Made by a program: the position numbers and the translations under genes. DNA of 64,000 nucleotides from Morchella semilibera. Taxonomy: Eukaryota > Ascomycota > Pezizomycetes > Pezizales > Morchellaceae. Shown here piece by piece: positions 1 to 12,186 of the stretch. The DNA lies in assembly GCA_009192285.1 (NCBI GenBank), contig CM018606.1:1044081-1108080 (forward strand), written 5' to 3'. Positions within the stretch are counted from its first letter, which is position 1. Each line of letters begins with the position of its first letter. Under the pieces are notes generated by a model. It was not told the origin of the DNA. It searched no databases and saw only the letters and a list, made by a program, of their open reading frames with translations.

Positions 1-1
1 A

Positions 2-1159
2 GGGAAGGACCACCCCAATACTCTGTCCACGGTCCACAACATGGCTGCAGTGTTCAGGAACCAGGGTGAAAATGACAAAGCACTGGAGTGGTTCGGGCGT
101 GCACTTGCTGGGAGGGAGAAATCCCTGGGGAAGGACCACCCCAATACTCTGACCACGGTCAACAACATAGCTTTAGTGTTCGAGAAAAAGGGTGAAAATG
201 ACAAAGCACTGGAGTGGTACGAGCGTGCACTTGCTGGGAGGGAGAAATCCCTAGGGAAGGACCACCCCAATACTCTGACCACGGTCAACAACATGGCCCT
301 AGTGTTCGAGAGCAAGGGTGAAAATGACAAAGCACTGGAGTGGTACGAGCGTGCACTTACTGGGTGTGAGGAATTCCTGGGGAAGGACCACCCCGATACT
401 CTGACCACGGTCAACAACATGGCCCTAGTGTTCAAGAAAAAGGGTGAAAATGACAAAGCACTGGAGTGGTTCGAGCGTGCACTTTCTGGGGGTGAGAAAT
501 CCCTGGGGAAGGACCACCCCAATACTCTGACCACGGTCAACAACATGGCCCTAGTGTTCGGGAGCAAGGGTGAAAATGACAAAGCACTGGAGTGGTTCGA
601 GCGTGCACTTGCTGGGAGGGAGAAATCCCTGGGGAAGGACCACCCCGATACTCTGGGCACGGTCAACAACATGGCTGCAGTGTTCAAGGACAAGGGTGAA
701 AACGACAAAGCACTGGAGTGGTTCGGGCGTGCACTTTCTGGGGGTGAGAAATCCCTGGGGAAGGACCACCCCGGTACTCTGACCGTGGTCAACAACATGG
801 CTTCAGTGTTCAGCAACGAGGGTGAAAATGAAAAAGCACTGGAGTGGTACGAGCGTGCACTTGCTGGGAGGGAGAAACGCTTGGGGAAGGACCACCCCGA
901 TACTCTGAACACGGTCCACAACATGGCTTTAGTGTTCAGCGATCAGGGTGAAAATGAAAAAGCACTGGAGTGGTACGAGCGTGCACTTGCTGGGAGGGAG
1001 AAACGCTTGGGGAAGGACCACCCCACTACTCTGAACACGGTCCACAACATGGCTTTAGTGTTCAGCAACCAGGGTGAAAATGAAAAAGCACTGGAGTGGC
1101 TCGAGCGTGCACTTGCTGGGAGGGAGAAACGCTTGGGGAAGGACCACCCCCATACTCTG
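2..1159 (+). repeat. 126-bp coding tandem repeat, nine full units plus a partial tenth
   Basis: The codon pair GGG AAG that opens each unit recurs exactly every 126 bp (2, 128, 254, 380, 506, 632, 758, 884, 1010, 1136). The units are close to identical at nucleotide level, including silent positions, which points to recent duplication or gene-conversion homogenisation. Confidence 0.95.
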
Positions 1160-1216
1160 CTGTCGTCTGTCGGGGTTGAGTATTTACGAAAGAAACTTTT
1201 GGTTACTTCAGAATGA
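2..1216 (+). CDS. Kinesin-light-chain-type TPR repeat protein, 3' end (partial)
   Basis: The reading frame is open from the window edge (first full codon at base 2) to the TGA at 1214-1216, so the gene starts upstream and only its C-terminal part is visible. It is nine complete 42-residue repeats plus a partial tenth. Each has the pattern GKDHPxTL..V.NMA.VF...GEN.KALEW..RAL.G.E..L, the TPR_12/TPR_10 (kinesin light chain) pair-of-helices signature. The protein ends in a short non-repeat cap (HTLLSSVGVEYLRKKLL). In fungi such arrays are usually the ligand-sensing C-terminus of NB-ARC/NACHT or nucleoside-phosphorylase-like proteins, but the N-terminal effector and NTPase parts are outside the window, so that link is inference. 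Repeats are almost identical in DNA. Differences concentrate after VF (for example EKK, ESK, KDK, SNQ) and around the G-x-E-x-x-L end of each unit. Confidence 0.9.
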   Translation, partial: GKDHPNTLSTVHNMAAVFRNQGENDKALEWFGRALAGREKSLGKDHPNTLTTVNNIALVFEKKGENDKALEWYERALAGREKSLGKDHPNTLTTVNNMALVFESKGENDKALEWYERALTGCEEFLGKDHPDTLTTVNNMALVFKKKGENDKALEWFERALSGGEKSLGKDHPNTLTTVNNMALVFGSKGENDKALEWFERALAGREKSLGKDHPDTLGTVNNMAAVFKDKGENDKALEWFGRALSGGEKSLGKDHPGTLTVVNNMASVFSNEGENEKALEWYERALAGREKRLGKDHPDTLNTVHNMALVFSDQGENEKALEWYERALAGREKRLGKDHPTTLNTVHNMALVFSNQGENEKALEWLERALAGREKRLGKDHPHTLLSSVGVEYLRKKLLVTSE

Positions 1217-2256
1217 TTACTGTTTATGATCTCTTATATATCATGTCACATCTGATTTCCTTTGCATTATCGTCCAGGAAAAAAAATCTACTTGTAAATA
1301 CCTATATACCTTAGTATCTCTGTACATATCATTGTCCATTTTTTTATCTCTTTCTTTTTATCTCTCTCTTATATATTTGGGAGGTAGTAGGGGCTGGTGG
1401 TATGGCTACATGTGCTTGCACTGGTCGGAGGTTCTGGGGGCGCACGAGGTATTCACCAATCCTAAGGCTGTTCGGCATGAACTTGAATATATAGCTAACA
1501 TCAGCTTTCATCTCTCAATGATATAGATTAGGCTCGAAACTTGCGAATCTATTGAATCGGCAAGATGGATCAGGGCGGGTCGGATGAGTCTAATTATATA
1601 TATGTAGGCCGCCAGTACGTTCTGCAGGACAAGGTTTATCCGTTAGGTAATGTCGTAAACCTTATATAGGATACTTGTTGGGCCCTGGAATAGACCTCAA
1701 GATGATGTGCGAACTTCCTAAAGTATCGAAGAAATTTTATGGGGGATACAACGATATCGGGGGTGGAAATGATCGTTATGTATGATTTTGGGACAGACTA
1801 CATCGCCCCGCATGAACTCATTGAAATCCAAATTACTCTCCAACGTACCAAGGGCGCTGTTGGTAGAAGAGATAAGTGTACACGCAATCGATCACTCGGG
1901 AATCGTTATAAGACCCACAGGTCTTTCATTGGCGGGGAACACAAACATTGTATATAAGTTAGCAAGACCGTGTTTCATGGGTACATGTAGCCAGATGCTA
2001 CCACTAGTACTTGTACTTGTGTACTCATGACAATCACGACTGTGTCAATTTTGTAGTACGGTCATTTCTGGGGCCGGGGCGAAACTACATTTTTTACATG
2101 TCAATTCCTTGACCAGATACTCCTCCCGGAAGGTCCACGCGGCCGTGCGGGACCACTGATAACGATAAGGCACCCCGCAACTCTGTCTACATGCAGCTCT
2201 CCCATACGACTGGTTCAATAACATCAACCCCACCAAATTCTTCAGGAATACCAAAG
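1217..2256. other. Intergenic spacer between TPR gene and ureG
   Basis: AT-rich stretch with only short, non-homologous ORFs on both strands. I see no RNA gene or transposon. It includes one copy of the octamer TACATGTA near 1982. The region just upstream of ureG contains an in-frame upstream ATG at 2191. Confidence 0.6.
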
Positions 2257-3361
2257 ATGTCTCACACCCACTCACATGATACGCTTGATGCCCACGGCCA
2301 CTCACACGAGATCCTCGACGGCCCCGGTTCATACCTTGCCCGCGAGGCCCCGATCTTCGATGATCGTGATTGGAAGGAGCGGGCCTTTACCGTTGGAATT
2401 GGAGGGTTAGGAATACTTTCCCTATGTCACTATCTATTTTTTCTTCCTTTGCTAATGAGTAGCATTGACGGAATAGGCCCGTGGGTTCCGGAAAGACAGC
2501 GTTGATGCTGGAATTGTGCAAGGCCTTGAGAGACAGGTTCTCTATCGCTGCGGTCACGAACGATATCTTCACAAAGTTAGTCAATTGATTAGTTTACGAC
2601 CCTAGAATTGCCCCCCGGTGACGTTACGTTGGCGGTTGATAGTAGCTATCTGAAACTAACTGCAACACAGGGAGGATCAAGAATTCCTTGTCCGCCACCA
2701 AGCCCTTCCCGCCGAAAGGATTAAGGCCATTGAGACTGGTGGTTGCCCTCATGCTGCAGGTAAATAGCACACCAACAACCCAACATCCCACTCAAGGCCA
2801 CTGACAAGACTTCAGTCCGAGAGGACATCAGTGCAAACCTCCAAGCTCTCGAAGACCTGCACCGCCAGTTTGACACCCAGCTTCTTCTGATCGAGAGCGG
2901 TGGAGACAACCTGGCCGCGAACTACTCCAGGGAATTGGCTGACTTCATCATCTATGTTGTACGAGAGAACCTACCCCTACCCCTCTCCGATCTTTGGCAT
3001 AGACTTTCTGCTCACCACTGCACCGCACTAGATTGATGTGTCTGGAGGCGACAAGATCCCCCGCAAGGGTGGCCCTGGGATTACACAGTCCGATCTCCTC
3101 GTTGTGAACAAGACCGACCTCGCAGAGATTGTGGGCGCAGACCTTAATGTTATGGACCGCGACGCGAGGAAGATGCGGTTAGTGCTCTCTTAACCCCCCC
3201 CCCCTATACCCTTCTGGGCGATCATTGACAGAACCACGTAAAACAGCGAGGGAGGCCCTACGATTTTCGCGCAGGTGAAGAACGGAAAGGGTGTAGACGA
3301 GATTGTTAGCTTAATCCTTTCATCTTGGAGAAACAGTGGTGCCTCGGGCCAGGCTCAGTAA
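2257..3361 (+). CDS. ureG: Urease accessory GTPase UreG, six exons
   Basis: Exons 2257-2405, 2477-2575, 2671-2759, 2816-2958, 3032-3177, 3247-3361; phases agree and give 246 residues. UreG is the SIMIBI-class GTPase that delivers nickel to apo-urease with UreD and UreF in the cytosol. Seen: a His-rich metal-binding N-terminus ([15 protein letters not shown]), the P-loop GPVGSGKT split by intron 1, then [10 protein letters not shown], the ETGGCPHAA nickel/CPH motif, [24 protein letters not shown] and the guanine-specificity motif NKTDL. I chose the ATG at 2257 because it directly precedes the His-rich tail. An in-frame ATG at 2191 would add 22 residues of no clear homology. No urease structural gene is nearby, as expected in fungi. 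Confidence 0.95.
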
Positions 3362-4618
3362 ATGTGATGCCGGAGACATCGATCTTGGGAGATGAGGATC
3401 CTAGGGGAAATGATCGTGCTTATTGAATACCAATTGCGCTTTGTGTGCGGGCTGGAAAGGTTAAGTGCCTGTGTGCATATTTATAGCGAAACAAGGCCAA
3501 AAAAAATCACTCCGTATATATATTTATGTATTATTTCTTAGTGATTCTATGGCGATATGCGCCCCCGTACTAAAGGTTAGTCCATTAAGCCGAACACACT
3601 TTTTTCTCCCTATTGGCTGGAAACTGGGGACTAGAAACAAAGCTCCAGAAGGGCCAGCGCACAGAGCGGAGAGCATGTACATGGCGCAGTGCAGATCTGC
3701 CATACATATATGTACCTGCTGTTTGTACTCCATACACGCGTGCAACCTGAAGGTTTACATATACCTACTACATGTATGTACCTACCACCTAGGAAGGATA
3801 CTCCCCCGTAGGATCGTGCGGTACAGTTTTCGCTAGCCGGGTAGACACATTCAGCCAGAAACCTACACAGCACAGATAAAGCTCCCCCCCCCCAACCAGC
3901 CAGTCGTCTACCTACAAACCTTACGCAATATCTGAGTTACTCTTTTTCTATTCCTGTCTCCATCCCCCCAATTCCTTTGTGCTTAGGGGGGAATAGGACG
4001 AGGCAGGGGTGTTTGCCATAGGGCGCAATCACCGGGTGGGTTAGATCACAAAAAATCACTCGCGCACTGCTGTGAACGTCACTAAACTAGAGTTTACAGG
4101 GCCTACATAGACGCCCCCCCCCCCCCCCCCCCCCCAACAACCAGGAGTCGCGCTCATAAAGGTACGACCACCCGCAGGCCTGGCTATCTATCTAGGAAGC
4201 TTGGTCTCTAGACTAGATAGTTGCAATGTGCAAGCCCGGAGAAACTTCTCATCTTCCGTGATTAGCCAGTGTGGTAATGGAACAACGGGGTGCCCTGTCA
4301 CGCCTTTTGCTCTGGGAGTGAGCAGACCGACCTGTGATGCGGGATCCCTCCTCATTATGGCGCGGTGGGAGTTACGGCACTGGCTATGGGTAGGGCGTGC
4401 TGAGCAGAGGGCTTTGCTTCTATCGGCCTATTTTTAAAGGGCATTTTCTCGCTGGGTTATGGGGTCGAATGCTCTTTTCGTTCATCCTTTAACCAATTCA
4501 CATAAAGATGGAAACACAAACTACATGCAATATCTACTATTTATTTACGGCTATGGTCATGAGAATCATACGCCGTCACTCGGCGTTCCCAGCAAGCACA
4601 CCAATATCTACATACAGC
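3362..4618. other. Intergenic spacer with 22-base poly-C
   Basis: No gene recognised. Small ORFs here have no protein-like character. It contains C-rich tracts near 3886 and an uninterrupted run of 22 C at 4114-4135, plus one TACATGTA near 3770. It lies between the 3' ends of convergent ureG and the EamA transporter, so promoter content is not expected. Confidence 0.6.
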
Positions 4619-6026
4619 CTACCTTCTTCCCAGAACCCCCTCCTCTTCCTCCTCAAACCTCCCCCCCACCAGCGGCACTGCCCCCTCCTCATCCACCACC
4701 GGCACCCTTCCCGCCTTCTTCCCCTCCCCCTTCCTCATCCCCACCCACACAACGCTCCCCAGGATGAGCACGCTTCCCACCACGCTCAGCACCCCCGGCG
4801 TAGTCCCCCACACCAGGCGCTCCCACACCACGGCAAACAGCATCTGCGCATAAACCATGCCTGTGGCCCTCCCCGCGGTCTCGACCTGCAGCCCCGCGGT
4901 CAGCAGGAACTGCATCACGAACCCGCTCACCCCGATACCGATCAGGAGCCCCCACTGCGCCGCGCCAGACGGCCACACGATCCCGCCGACGGAGGGCACG
5001 AGGATCAGGGCGAGCAGCGACACGAGCGCGCACCAGGTGCTGAAGTAGTTGACGGACAGCAGTGGGTGCGCGCGCTTGCCGATCCAGCGGATGGTGGTGA
5101 ATGCGGAGGCGGCGCCGAGGACGCCGAGGAGCGCAACGAGAACGGCGATGAGGCGCTGGTGGGGGGTTGCCGTGAGCGTGGGGGGGAGGTCGCGGCGGAT
5201 TGTGGGGGAGCTGGGGACGGTGTCATAGCCGGTGTCGGAGGAGCGGCCGAAGGTGAAGAGGGTGGTGGGACGGGCGATGAGGACTACGCCGAGCAGGGCG
5301 ACGAGGGAGGCGAGGAAGTGTGTGCGTGTGAAGGGTTCCCGGAGGGAGGGGATCAGACTGCAAGCGAAGGTTGCAACCATGGGCGAGAGGAAGGTAATGA
5401 CGGTGGCATCGGATAGGTCAAGATATGATAGTGAGTCTGCAGCATTCCCCTCTCTGTTAGCTCTCCTACTTCACTTCATACCACTACAGCCATAACTAAT
5501 ATACAGACACCAGGAAGGGGGGGATATAATATAATATAAACTCACAATAAAGTCCAAATACCCCCCAAAACCCGCCCATCCCCCTCGCAACCAGCAACAA
5601 CCTTACCCCCTTCGGCCCCCACGGAGCATCCGGCACTGCCCTCCACCACATCCACACCCACACCATCACGCATGTAATGCTCTGCCTTGCAAAAAGGATC
5701 TGCAGTGCATGGAAGCGCTGCTCCGGAAACGACGTCTCCAACATCCGTGTCGCAAGGTTCATCACCGACCCGAAGAACTGCGACAGCAGCACAAGCAGGA
5801 CCCCACGGTTCTTGTAGACGGTGGATTTGAAGCGGCGCCATGGGGTCGGCCTCTCGGGTCTGGGGAGGTCGGCAGAAGGGTCGGGAGGGAGGAGCGATTT
5901 GCTGGACTCAGTGGGGTCGTAGGGGTCGTAGGGAGGGGAGAGGGGCGTGAGGTCGAAGGAGGACGAGGACGAGGACGAGGTGGAGGAGAGATCGTGGGCG
6001 TCCCGGTATGGCTTTGGGGAGGCCAT
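4619..6026 (-). CDS. EamA/DMT-superfamily membrane transporter, two exons
   Basis: Complement of 5546-6026 joined to 4619-5436 (intron 5437-5545, GTGAGT...GCAG), 432 residues. An acidic/serine-rich cytosolic N-terminus of about 70 residues is followed by repeated hydrophobic helices. The first EamA unit begins near GVLLVLLSQFFGSVMNLATR; YLDLSDATVITFLSP and FLASLVALLGVVLIARP follow, and a second unit ends the protein (GTTPGVLSVVGSVLILGSVVWV). This is the fungal SLC35G1-like group (yeast YMR253C and YPL264C are relatives, from memory); substrate unknown. The ATG at 6026 is in a good context. The C-terminal tail is charged (EEEEE). The gene is GC-rich, unlike the genes at 25-50 kb. Confidence 0.88.
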
Positions 6027-7458
6027 GGTGCGGGTAGGTTTTTTTTATAGGACGATATTGACTTTTGCAAACAGGTGATATAGGCAGTATTTCAAACAAG
6101 TATAATACCCAGTAAATGGACTGGCTATATATACACAGCTACAGCACAGCACAACACAGCACAGGGTAGAACGGTAAGTAGAGTAGGTCGTGAAAGAAAT
6201 GGAAAATAGAAGTATATAGAGTAAATACCCCGGATCTCTAGGGTTATAAGGTTGTTAAGAGCAGAGTAAAGAAGCACGAGTTCAGCTCCTCCTCCTCTTT
6301 CACCTTCTCCACTAGCAAAATTACTCACCCCTCCCCTCCCCCGGTCCACAGCCCCCATGTCATGTCGTAGCTAGAGTTTTCCTCGGGCCGCGTACTGTGG
6401 CGTGAAAACAAAGAGTTGTTAGAGGTTTGGCGTTTTTTTTTTCTTCCCTGTTGGTGCAGTGCATTTTGCCTGGGGGGAGGGCGGCATCGGTTAGCCGAAG
6501 GTTATCGGAAAGCTGTGCAACCCACATCTCGCTTTTAAATAAACTGTCTGCAGTAGGGTAACAAGTGGGCACGCGGACCCTTTTATAGGGCGCGTCAACA
6601 ATCAGTACTACTGAATAACCGCGCTAGGCGATCTGTATGGGGCTTTACTAATCTGCTCTCTCGCGCTTCTGATCCGATCTCATCTAGAGTATGTACTTAT
6701 CTATATCTACCAACAAGTACATGTATTTATTCCTGGGCACGGGGGTCTAGCCCTGTATACAAGGAGCGTTAGCGACCGTCGATGCAGAAGCCTGTCTTGC
6801 TAACAGAGTAATACTTGTAGTAGGTACCACCACTTTACTTAGACGGCTAGCATTCTGGAGGGTTGCCACTTGCCAGGACTTATGAAAACTAGACTCTACG
6901 CACTTGTCGCTTGTTGCCTAAGCGCGTATATGATCCATATATAGAAAGATGTAAGGGCATATTCCCCGCCTACCTTTACATGTGATAAGACAAGATAATA
7001 GGGTGATGGGTATTATCTTTTCCGATCGCCTGCCTTACATAAGTGCAGTTAGATCAGGTGGCTAACTACAGCCAGCCTAGCCGAGGATGGACATTGGAGG
7101 GATGGGTGGCTGCGAGTGAGAAGTTGTGACGCTGTCGGGTGTTCGGGGGAATGGTTCCGCGGGTGGGTGTGGGGGGTGTAGGGTGTATTTGGTGCTGGGT
7201 CGGAGCTCTCGACTATGTACTGGGTGCATGTATGTAGTTGTAGTGTATCACAGGAGACGGGATAGAGTAGGTACATATAGTGCCTAATAGTGGTAATGGT
7301 GTGTAGGCGGATATTAAACAACCCCCTTTCCCCCCCTCCCACCCCATGGCATTGTAGCTTCGATTAACAAGCGAGAGGACCATCTAAATAGTACCTACCT
7401 ACCCGGTACTTTGCTACTACATAGTTAAACTACATACGTACACGTACATGTACATACT
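6027..7458. other. Intergenic spacer, upstream of EamA gene
   Basis: Probable promoter/5' region of the leftward EamA gene (6027-6400), then AT-rich DNA with no supported gene. Two TACATGTA octamers (near 6718 and 7444) occur. ORFs in this part are short and low-complexity. Confidence 0.6.
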
Positions 7459-9262
7459 CTACATAAACTCCTTGAGCCTCCTCAGCTTCTCCTTCGCGGC
7501 CTCAAGCACCTCATCATCCTTACACACGGCAAACCTTAGGTAGTTCTCGGCCTCCTTCTCGTTCTTTGCAGTGTAGAACTCCGTCGGCGGGATCGCCGCC
7601 ACACCAAGCTCCTTTATCAGGAACCACGCCAACTGGAAGTCCCGTGCACGCTCGGCCACATGTGGAGGGAAATGGTAGCCTGCGGGTAGCTTCACCTTGC
7701 TGAGGTTGACGAGGACAAAGTAGCCGCCTTCAGGGTCGGTGTACTAGGATGTGTTAGTCGGGTGTTTTGTTATAGTCGGGCTTGTATGAAGGGGGGAGGA
7801 GAGGAGAAAGAGGGATGGAGAAAACATACGGGGAGGCCGAGCTCGTCCCAGACTTCGTTGAACTTTGTCATCTTTGCCTTCATATCGGCCTTGCTCTGCT
7901 CCCAGAAGCCGACCTCGTCGGCCTGCTCGAAGCCAATGGCAGCAGCTTCCTGTAGCGGCGATACGGACGAGAAACAGATGCGGGTGTGGGCGGCGCCGCA
8001 GTACTTGATGAGCTCAGGCTTACCGATAAGCCACCCGACGCGCCAGCCAGTGCAGTAAAAGTTCTTTCCGGCGCTGCCAACGGTGATCGTCAGGTTTTTG
8101 ACGTCCTCAGAGAGCGTCGCGACACGGGTGAAGGGCGTGTAGTAGAGGCGGTCGTAAACCTGCATTGATGCATATAATCCTGTTAATACGCTCTCTCTCT
8201 CTCTCCGCCTGGAGGGGGAAGTTAGGCCAACTAACCTCGTCGCTCAAAATGAGGATGTTGTTCTTCACGCAGACTTCCGCGATGCCCTCCAGCTCCTCCC
8301 TCGAAAACACTTTCCCGATGGGATTATGCGGCGTGTTGATGACCACCATGCGAGTACGCTCCGTAACGGCCGCCTTGAACTCGTCAAGATCCAGCTTCCA
8401 CTCGCTGGCCGGGCATGTCTCCGTGTCTCCGTTCTTTGGCGGGTGCAAGGGTACGTACTTTATGACGCCACCGGCCATCTCGATGTTGGAGATGTACTGG
8501 TCGAAGAACGGCTCCATGACAATGACCTCGTCGCCGGGCTCGACGAACGCCATGAACGCCGAGAGCATACCCTCATTTGCTCCCGTTGTTATGACGATCT
8601 CAGAGGCGGGGTCGAGTGTGCGCCCGAAGTAGGGGGAGTAGGCTTTTGACAGCGCTTGTCGGAGGCGCAGGCGGCCCTGGGTCGGTGAGTATTGGTTGCA
8701 TTCGACACGGTCAAGAGCCTGCTTTGCGGCGTTGATAACAAACTCAGGAGGGTTGTAGCCGCTGCGGGGGGAAACGTTAGTAGTGATCACAGAGTTTGCG
8801 GTGGGGGGGGGGGGTACTTACAAGAACCCTTGGCCGAGGTTAATGACGTCTTTCCCCTCAGCTGCCGCCTCCGCTGCGGCCTCGTTTACGGTGGACCTGA
8901 GAATTGGCACGATTATAAGTGACAAGTCAATTTTCCCCCTCTTCCTAGTTTCTACCAAACGAAGAAGCAGAGTGGTAAATAGGGAATTCCTTCTCCCCAT
9001 AAATAATTATATAAAATACGTACCAAACATCCTTCCGCTGGCCAGTGACTCTCTGTGCCGGTTTGATGCCGCCACTCGCCATACTTCTCTTCTGCTGCAC
9101 AAACGAACAGGAATTGAATGGTGCTGATATAGCAGTCGCCCGGAGGAAGAGTTGACGGTGGTGAGGAACGTTTATATTTCGACTGCTGCTGCTGCTGCAC
9201 AAAACACTGCGCCTGAGGAAGTGAAGTGGAGTCAGAATCGTTGTAGTCGCTGAACTGCGCAT
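7459..9262 (-). CDS. BNA3: Kynurenine--oxoglutarate transaminase / cysteine-S-conjugate beta-lyase, five exons
   Basis: Complement of exons 9024-9262, 8822-8896, 8236-8761, 7830-8159, 7459-7743; phases consistent, 484 residues. PLP fold-type I aminotransferase converting kynurenine to kynurenic acid. Seen: LGQGFFGYNPPEFV, NQYSPTQGRLRLRQAL, TTGANEGMLSAFMAFVEPGDEVIVMEPFFDQY, NTPHNPIGKVF, ILSDEVYDRLYY, the PLP lysine in GSAGKNFYCTGWRVGW (about residue 312), and a C-terminal LRFAVCKDDE. The first 60 residues are Ser/Arg-rich with few acids, fitting a mitochondrial presequence. A second in-frame ATG at 9082 (MASGG) would give a 424-residue cytosolic form, so dual targeting from two starts is possible (inference). 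Confidence 0.93.
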
Positions 9263-10614
9263 TTTTTGTGGGGGAAGTGGGGAGAAATACTGAGATGAGT
9301 AGTAGAGTAGAGTACTGAACGGAATGGGGTGGTGGGGTAGATAGATGGGGGAGGATAGGAGAGGAAGGAGGTTACAAGTCACTAGGTAGAGAGAAGTAGT
9401 ATATGGAATACATGCACTGTATTGTTGGTATGTGCTGTATGTACAACAAGGGGGGGCAAGTCAGTTCAGCCCAGTCAGTTAGAGTAACCACATGTACCTA
9501 CTTCATCATGTATTGGTAGAGACACGATAAAATAAAAGTTGTTGCAACCACGACCACTGCTAAGACTACAGACTTACCCCTACCCCCGTAGTACCGGGTT
9601 TTTTGCCCCAGAATGGACGTTGTTAAGCGGGGTCTTGGCAAAATGGCGTAATTGGGACCCTAAGATTGCTTTGCTTTCTATCCGGGTGCCAGCCACGCTA
9701 CTGGACAAGTTGGACGGGCCGGGGTGAGGCCCCGATGTCGTGAACCTTCCGAGAACAACAACTTACACTCTAAAAATGCAACTACATGTTGCTATGTCTG
9801 TCTCTGGTCATTAACAGCCCAACCACCACCACAACCACCGCTTCAAACCTACCTGCTCGGGGATATGATTGGTAGTTTATATATAGCATAGTATGGGTTC
9901 GTCCCGAACCGCTGCAAGCAAGGTATGTAGGAAAATAAAGTTGTTTCAGCAGTATGGGGCCCCAGCTTATTATGTAGTTTTTAGAGTATCTCACATACGG
10001 GTAGGTACATGCGTATGATTCACTGTTAGCTCACATATGTACCCTCTAAACTTACTCTGCGCAATGTCTGACTTGACTCCAGAGATTAACTGGAGCAGAG
10101 TACCTAGGTCAATCCTCTGGTACTACTCACTGCAGCCGGTAGCATGTAAACATGCATATGTCTCAAACAATTCATGTATGTACACTAATGTTATATCAAC
10201 AGACAGGGACAGACGTCGGCTAAGCTAGTTCCCGGTTTAGAGATGGGTTCCAGGCGGGAATGGATCGAGTGATAAGAGGCGCTTTTGCCTTAGATAGCCA
10301 ATGGTATTGGGGACCAGGTTATTGCAGGGCTGAAGCCAAAGATCGAATTTATGATAGAGAAGTACTATAGAGAAATTTTGGGCTGCATTGAGAAGGCTCC
10401 GAGCTACATTACCAGATGGGCGGCCCCTAGATCCGGTGCCATACACAACCCTTTTTATTTCACTTTGATTTACAGGGAACTCGAAGGTCATCGTATGGGG
10501 TAATAATAGGAATTATCTATAAATCTAAGGCCATGACTAACTATGTGATAATAGAGTACTATACGATTGTATGCCCAGTAAAAAAAAAAAAAAAGGCTGC
10601 AGCTAGTGAAGTGA
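9263..10614. other. Intergenic spacer
   Basis: Upstream region of the aminotransferase (to about 9500), then DNA with no recognisable gene on either strand. It ends in a run of 15 A just past the stop of the next leftward gene (near 10580). Confidence 0.6.
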
Positions 10615-12186
10615 TTACTTATAGACTGTGGTGAAGGACTCCCAGAACTCCTCCTCGTCAGAGACGTCCATCAACCGGCAGACTTCGTCGACATTGGCGT
10701 CGAGTAGTGCCTGTGTGTTGTCGAGCTTGTGCTGCTCTGCGCTTGCGTAGGAGGCCGGAGAGTTGGTGGGGGGGTCAATGTCCATGGGCTCTGCACGGGC
10801 TCGTACTTCCCGTATCGTAGTCCCTTGCTGAGGACCAGTATCAGGGGGGGTAGGCACTGGGATGCTCTCCCAGGAAAAGTTGTTACTATTGGAGACATCA
10901 GAGACGGAGGTCGCTGCGGGTGTAGCCACAGAGCCCCGGCGGGATGATGAGGCCGGCGATGCAAGCCCTGTCTCAACATTCTGTGGCGTGGGAGGCAGGG
11001 TGCCATCTCCTGACACGTGTGGCTTACACGGGGTGTTTGGCGGCCAGGTGGGGGTGGGCTCGGAGTAGTGCAGGGATGGCGGGGAACGAGAGTGCTGCCC
11101 GCTCTGGAATGGCAATGGAGTGGTATATCTGGGAGTGCTGGGTGCAAGCCGCTGCTGAAGATGCTGGAGCGGCTTTCTGCGCTCCTCCTCGCGCATGCGG
11201 GAGCCCGGGGACGGAGGCAGCTCGTAAGGGGATTGCAGGGAGGGGTTGTCCAAGGCGTTGGTGTGCTGTAAATATAAATCTGTCAGTTACCTAGTCCAGG
11301 CCGATCCTGCTAGCTTATGTACTTAGCAAAGGGAGCGTACAAGTGAACCAATCCTAACCGTTCCCACGGTTTCCTTCAATGTTTCCCATGCTTCCTCGGC
11401 CCTTCTCCTCTTCTGTTCCCCGACCTTTATCCTCTCCACTGCCACAGCCTCCTGCACCTCCTTAGCGGAACGCCACTCCTTCAAATCTCTGAGAAGCATG
11501 TATGTCCACGCCGTTGGGTTCGAGCCCATGCCACGGAAGATATAAAGGCTCTCCCGAAATAGTCTCTGGAACATGGTCGCGTCCCGCTCAACCCAACCAT
11601 GGTTTTCAAAAGCTTCGAAGAAGGCCACGCATAACCTGCGCTTTAACTCCCACCATTGCTCTCCAACGGTTCTGTACTCCTCTGCAAGCTTCACAAGATC
11701 GAGGATCTCCACGAGAGCCGATCTACCGACGGTCTGCGGAGCAAAGATGTCTGATAGGGACTCCTCCCGCCAGCCATAATGCCTGGCGAACGCCCGCGTG
11801 CAGTTCTCAAAGGCAGCGATGAGGACAGGCTTGAGCGGTGTGGTAGCAGTGTCGGTGATTGCTCTGTAGAAGGCGGAGACGAGGTTGGGACTATGGATAT
11901 CCCATAGGGATGATTCGGTCTCGGTTTTTATTTTGGAGACGGTGGCAAGATTGTATGCCAATTCCATATATCCATCAAGACCCCATTTCTCAGTTTTATC
12001 GAGGCTAGAGTATAGCAGCTCCGGTGAAGTCAAGTCGATCACGTCTTGGGGCGTCGCTGGGGACGACGGCGACGAGACAGGCCTAGGTGTGGTCGGGGAG
12101 ACATGTAGATGACCCCCCGTATCACGCGCCAAGATGGGCGGTATGTGGTGGGCTGTTGCTACAGACTTTTCTGAGATGGATTCCAT
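10615..12186 (-). CDS. Unknown protein with SUMO-interaction-like motif, two exons
   Basis: Complement of 11359-12186 joined to 10615-11265 (intron 11266-11358, GTTAGG...ACAG), 492 residues. I do not recognise the family. The N-terminus (about residues 1-60) is Ser/Pro-rich and ends in VIDLTSPE, which matches a hydrophobic SUMO-interaction motif followed by acid. Residues about 60-275 form a helical, Trp-rich block (for example EQWWELKRRLCVAFFEAFE) ending in a charged coiled stretch. The C-terminal half is Pro/Ser-rich and disordered, with a short acidic end (DVSDEEEFWESF). The start is the first ATG; the frame is open further upstream without another ATG. It shares a 213-bp divergent promoter with the HAUS4-like gene. 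Confidence 0.7.

Noticed and set aside
4508-5416. 302-codon plus-strand ORF over the EamA gene
   Set aside because: Antisense shadow; translation is His/Pro/Arg/Glu low complexity with no domain.
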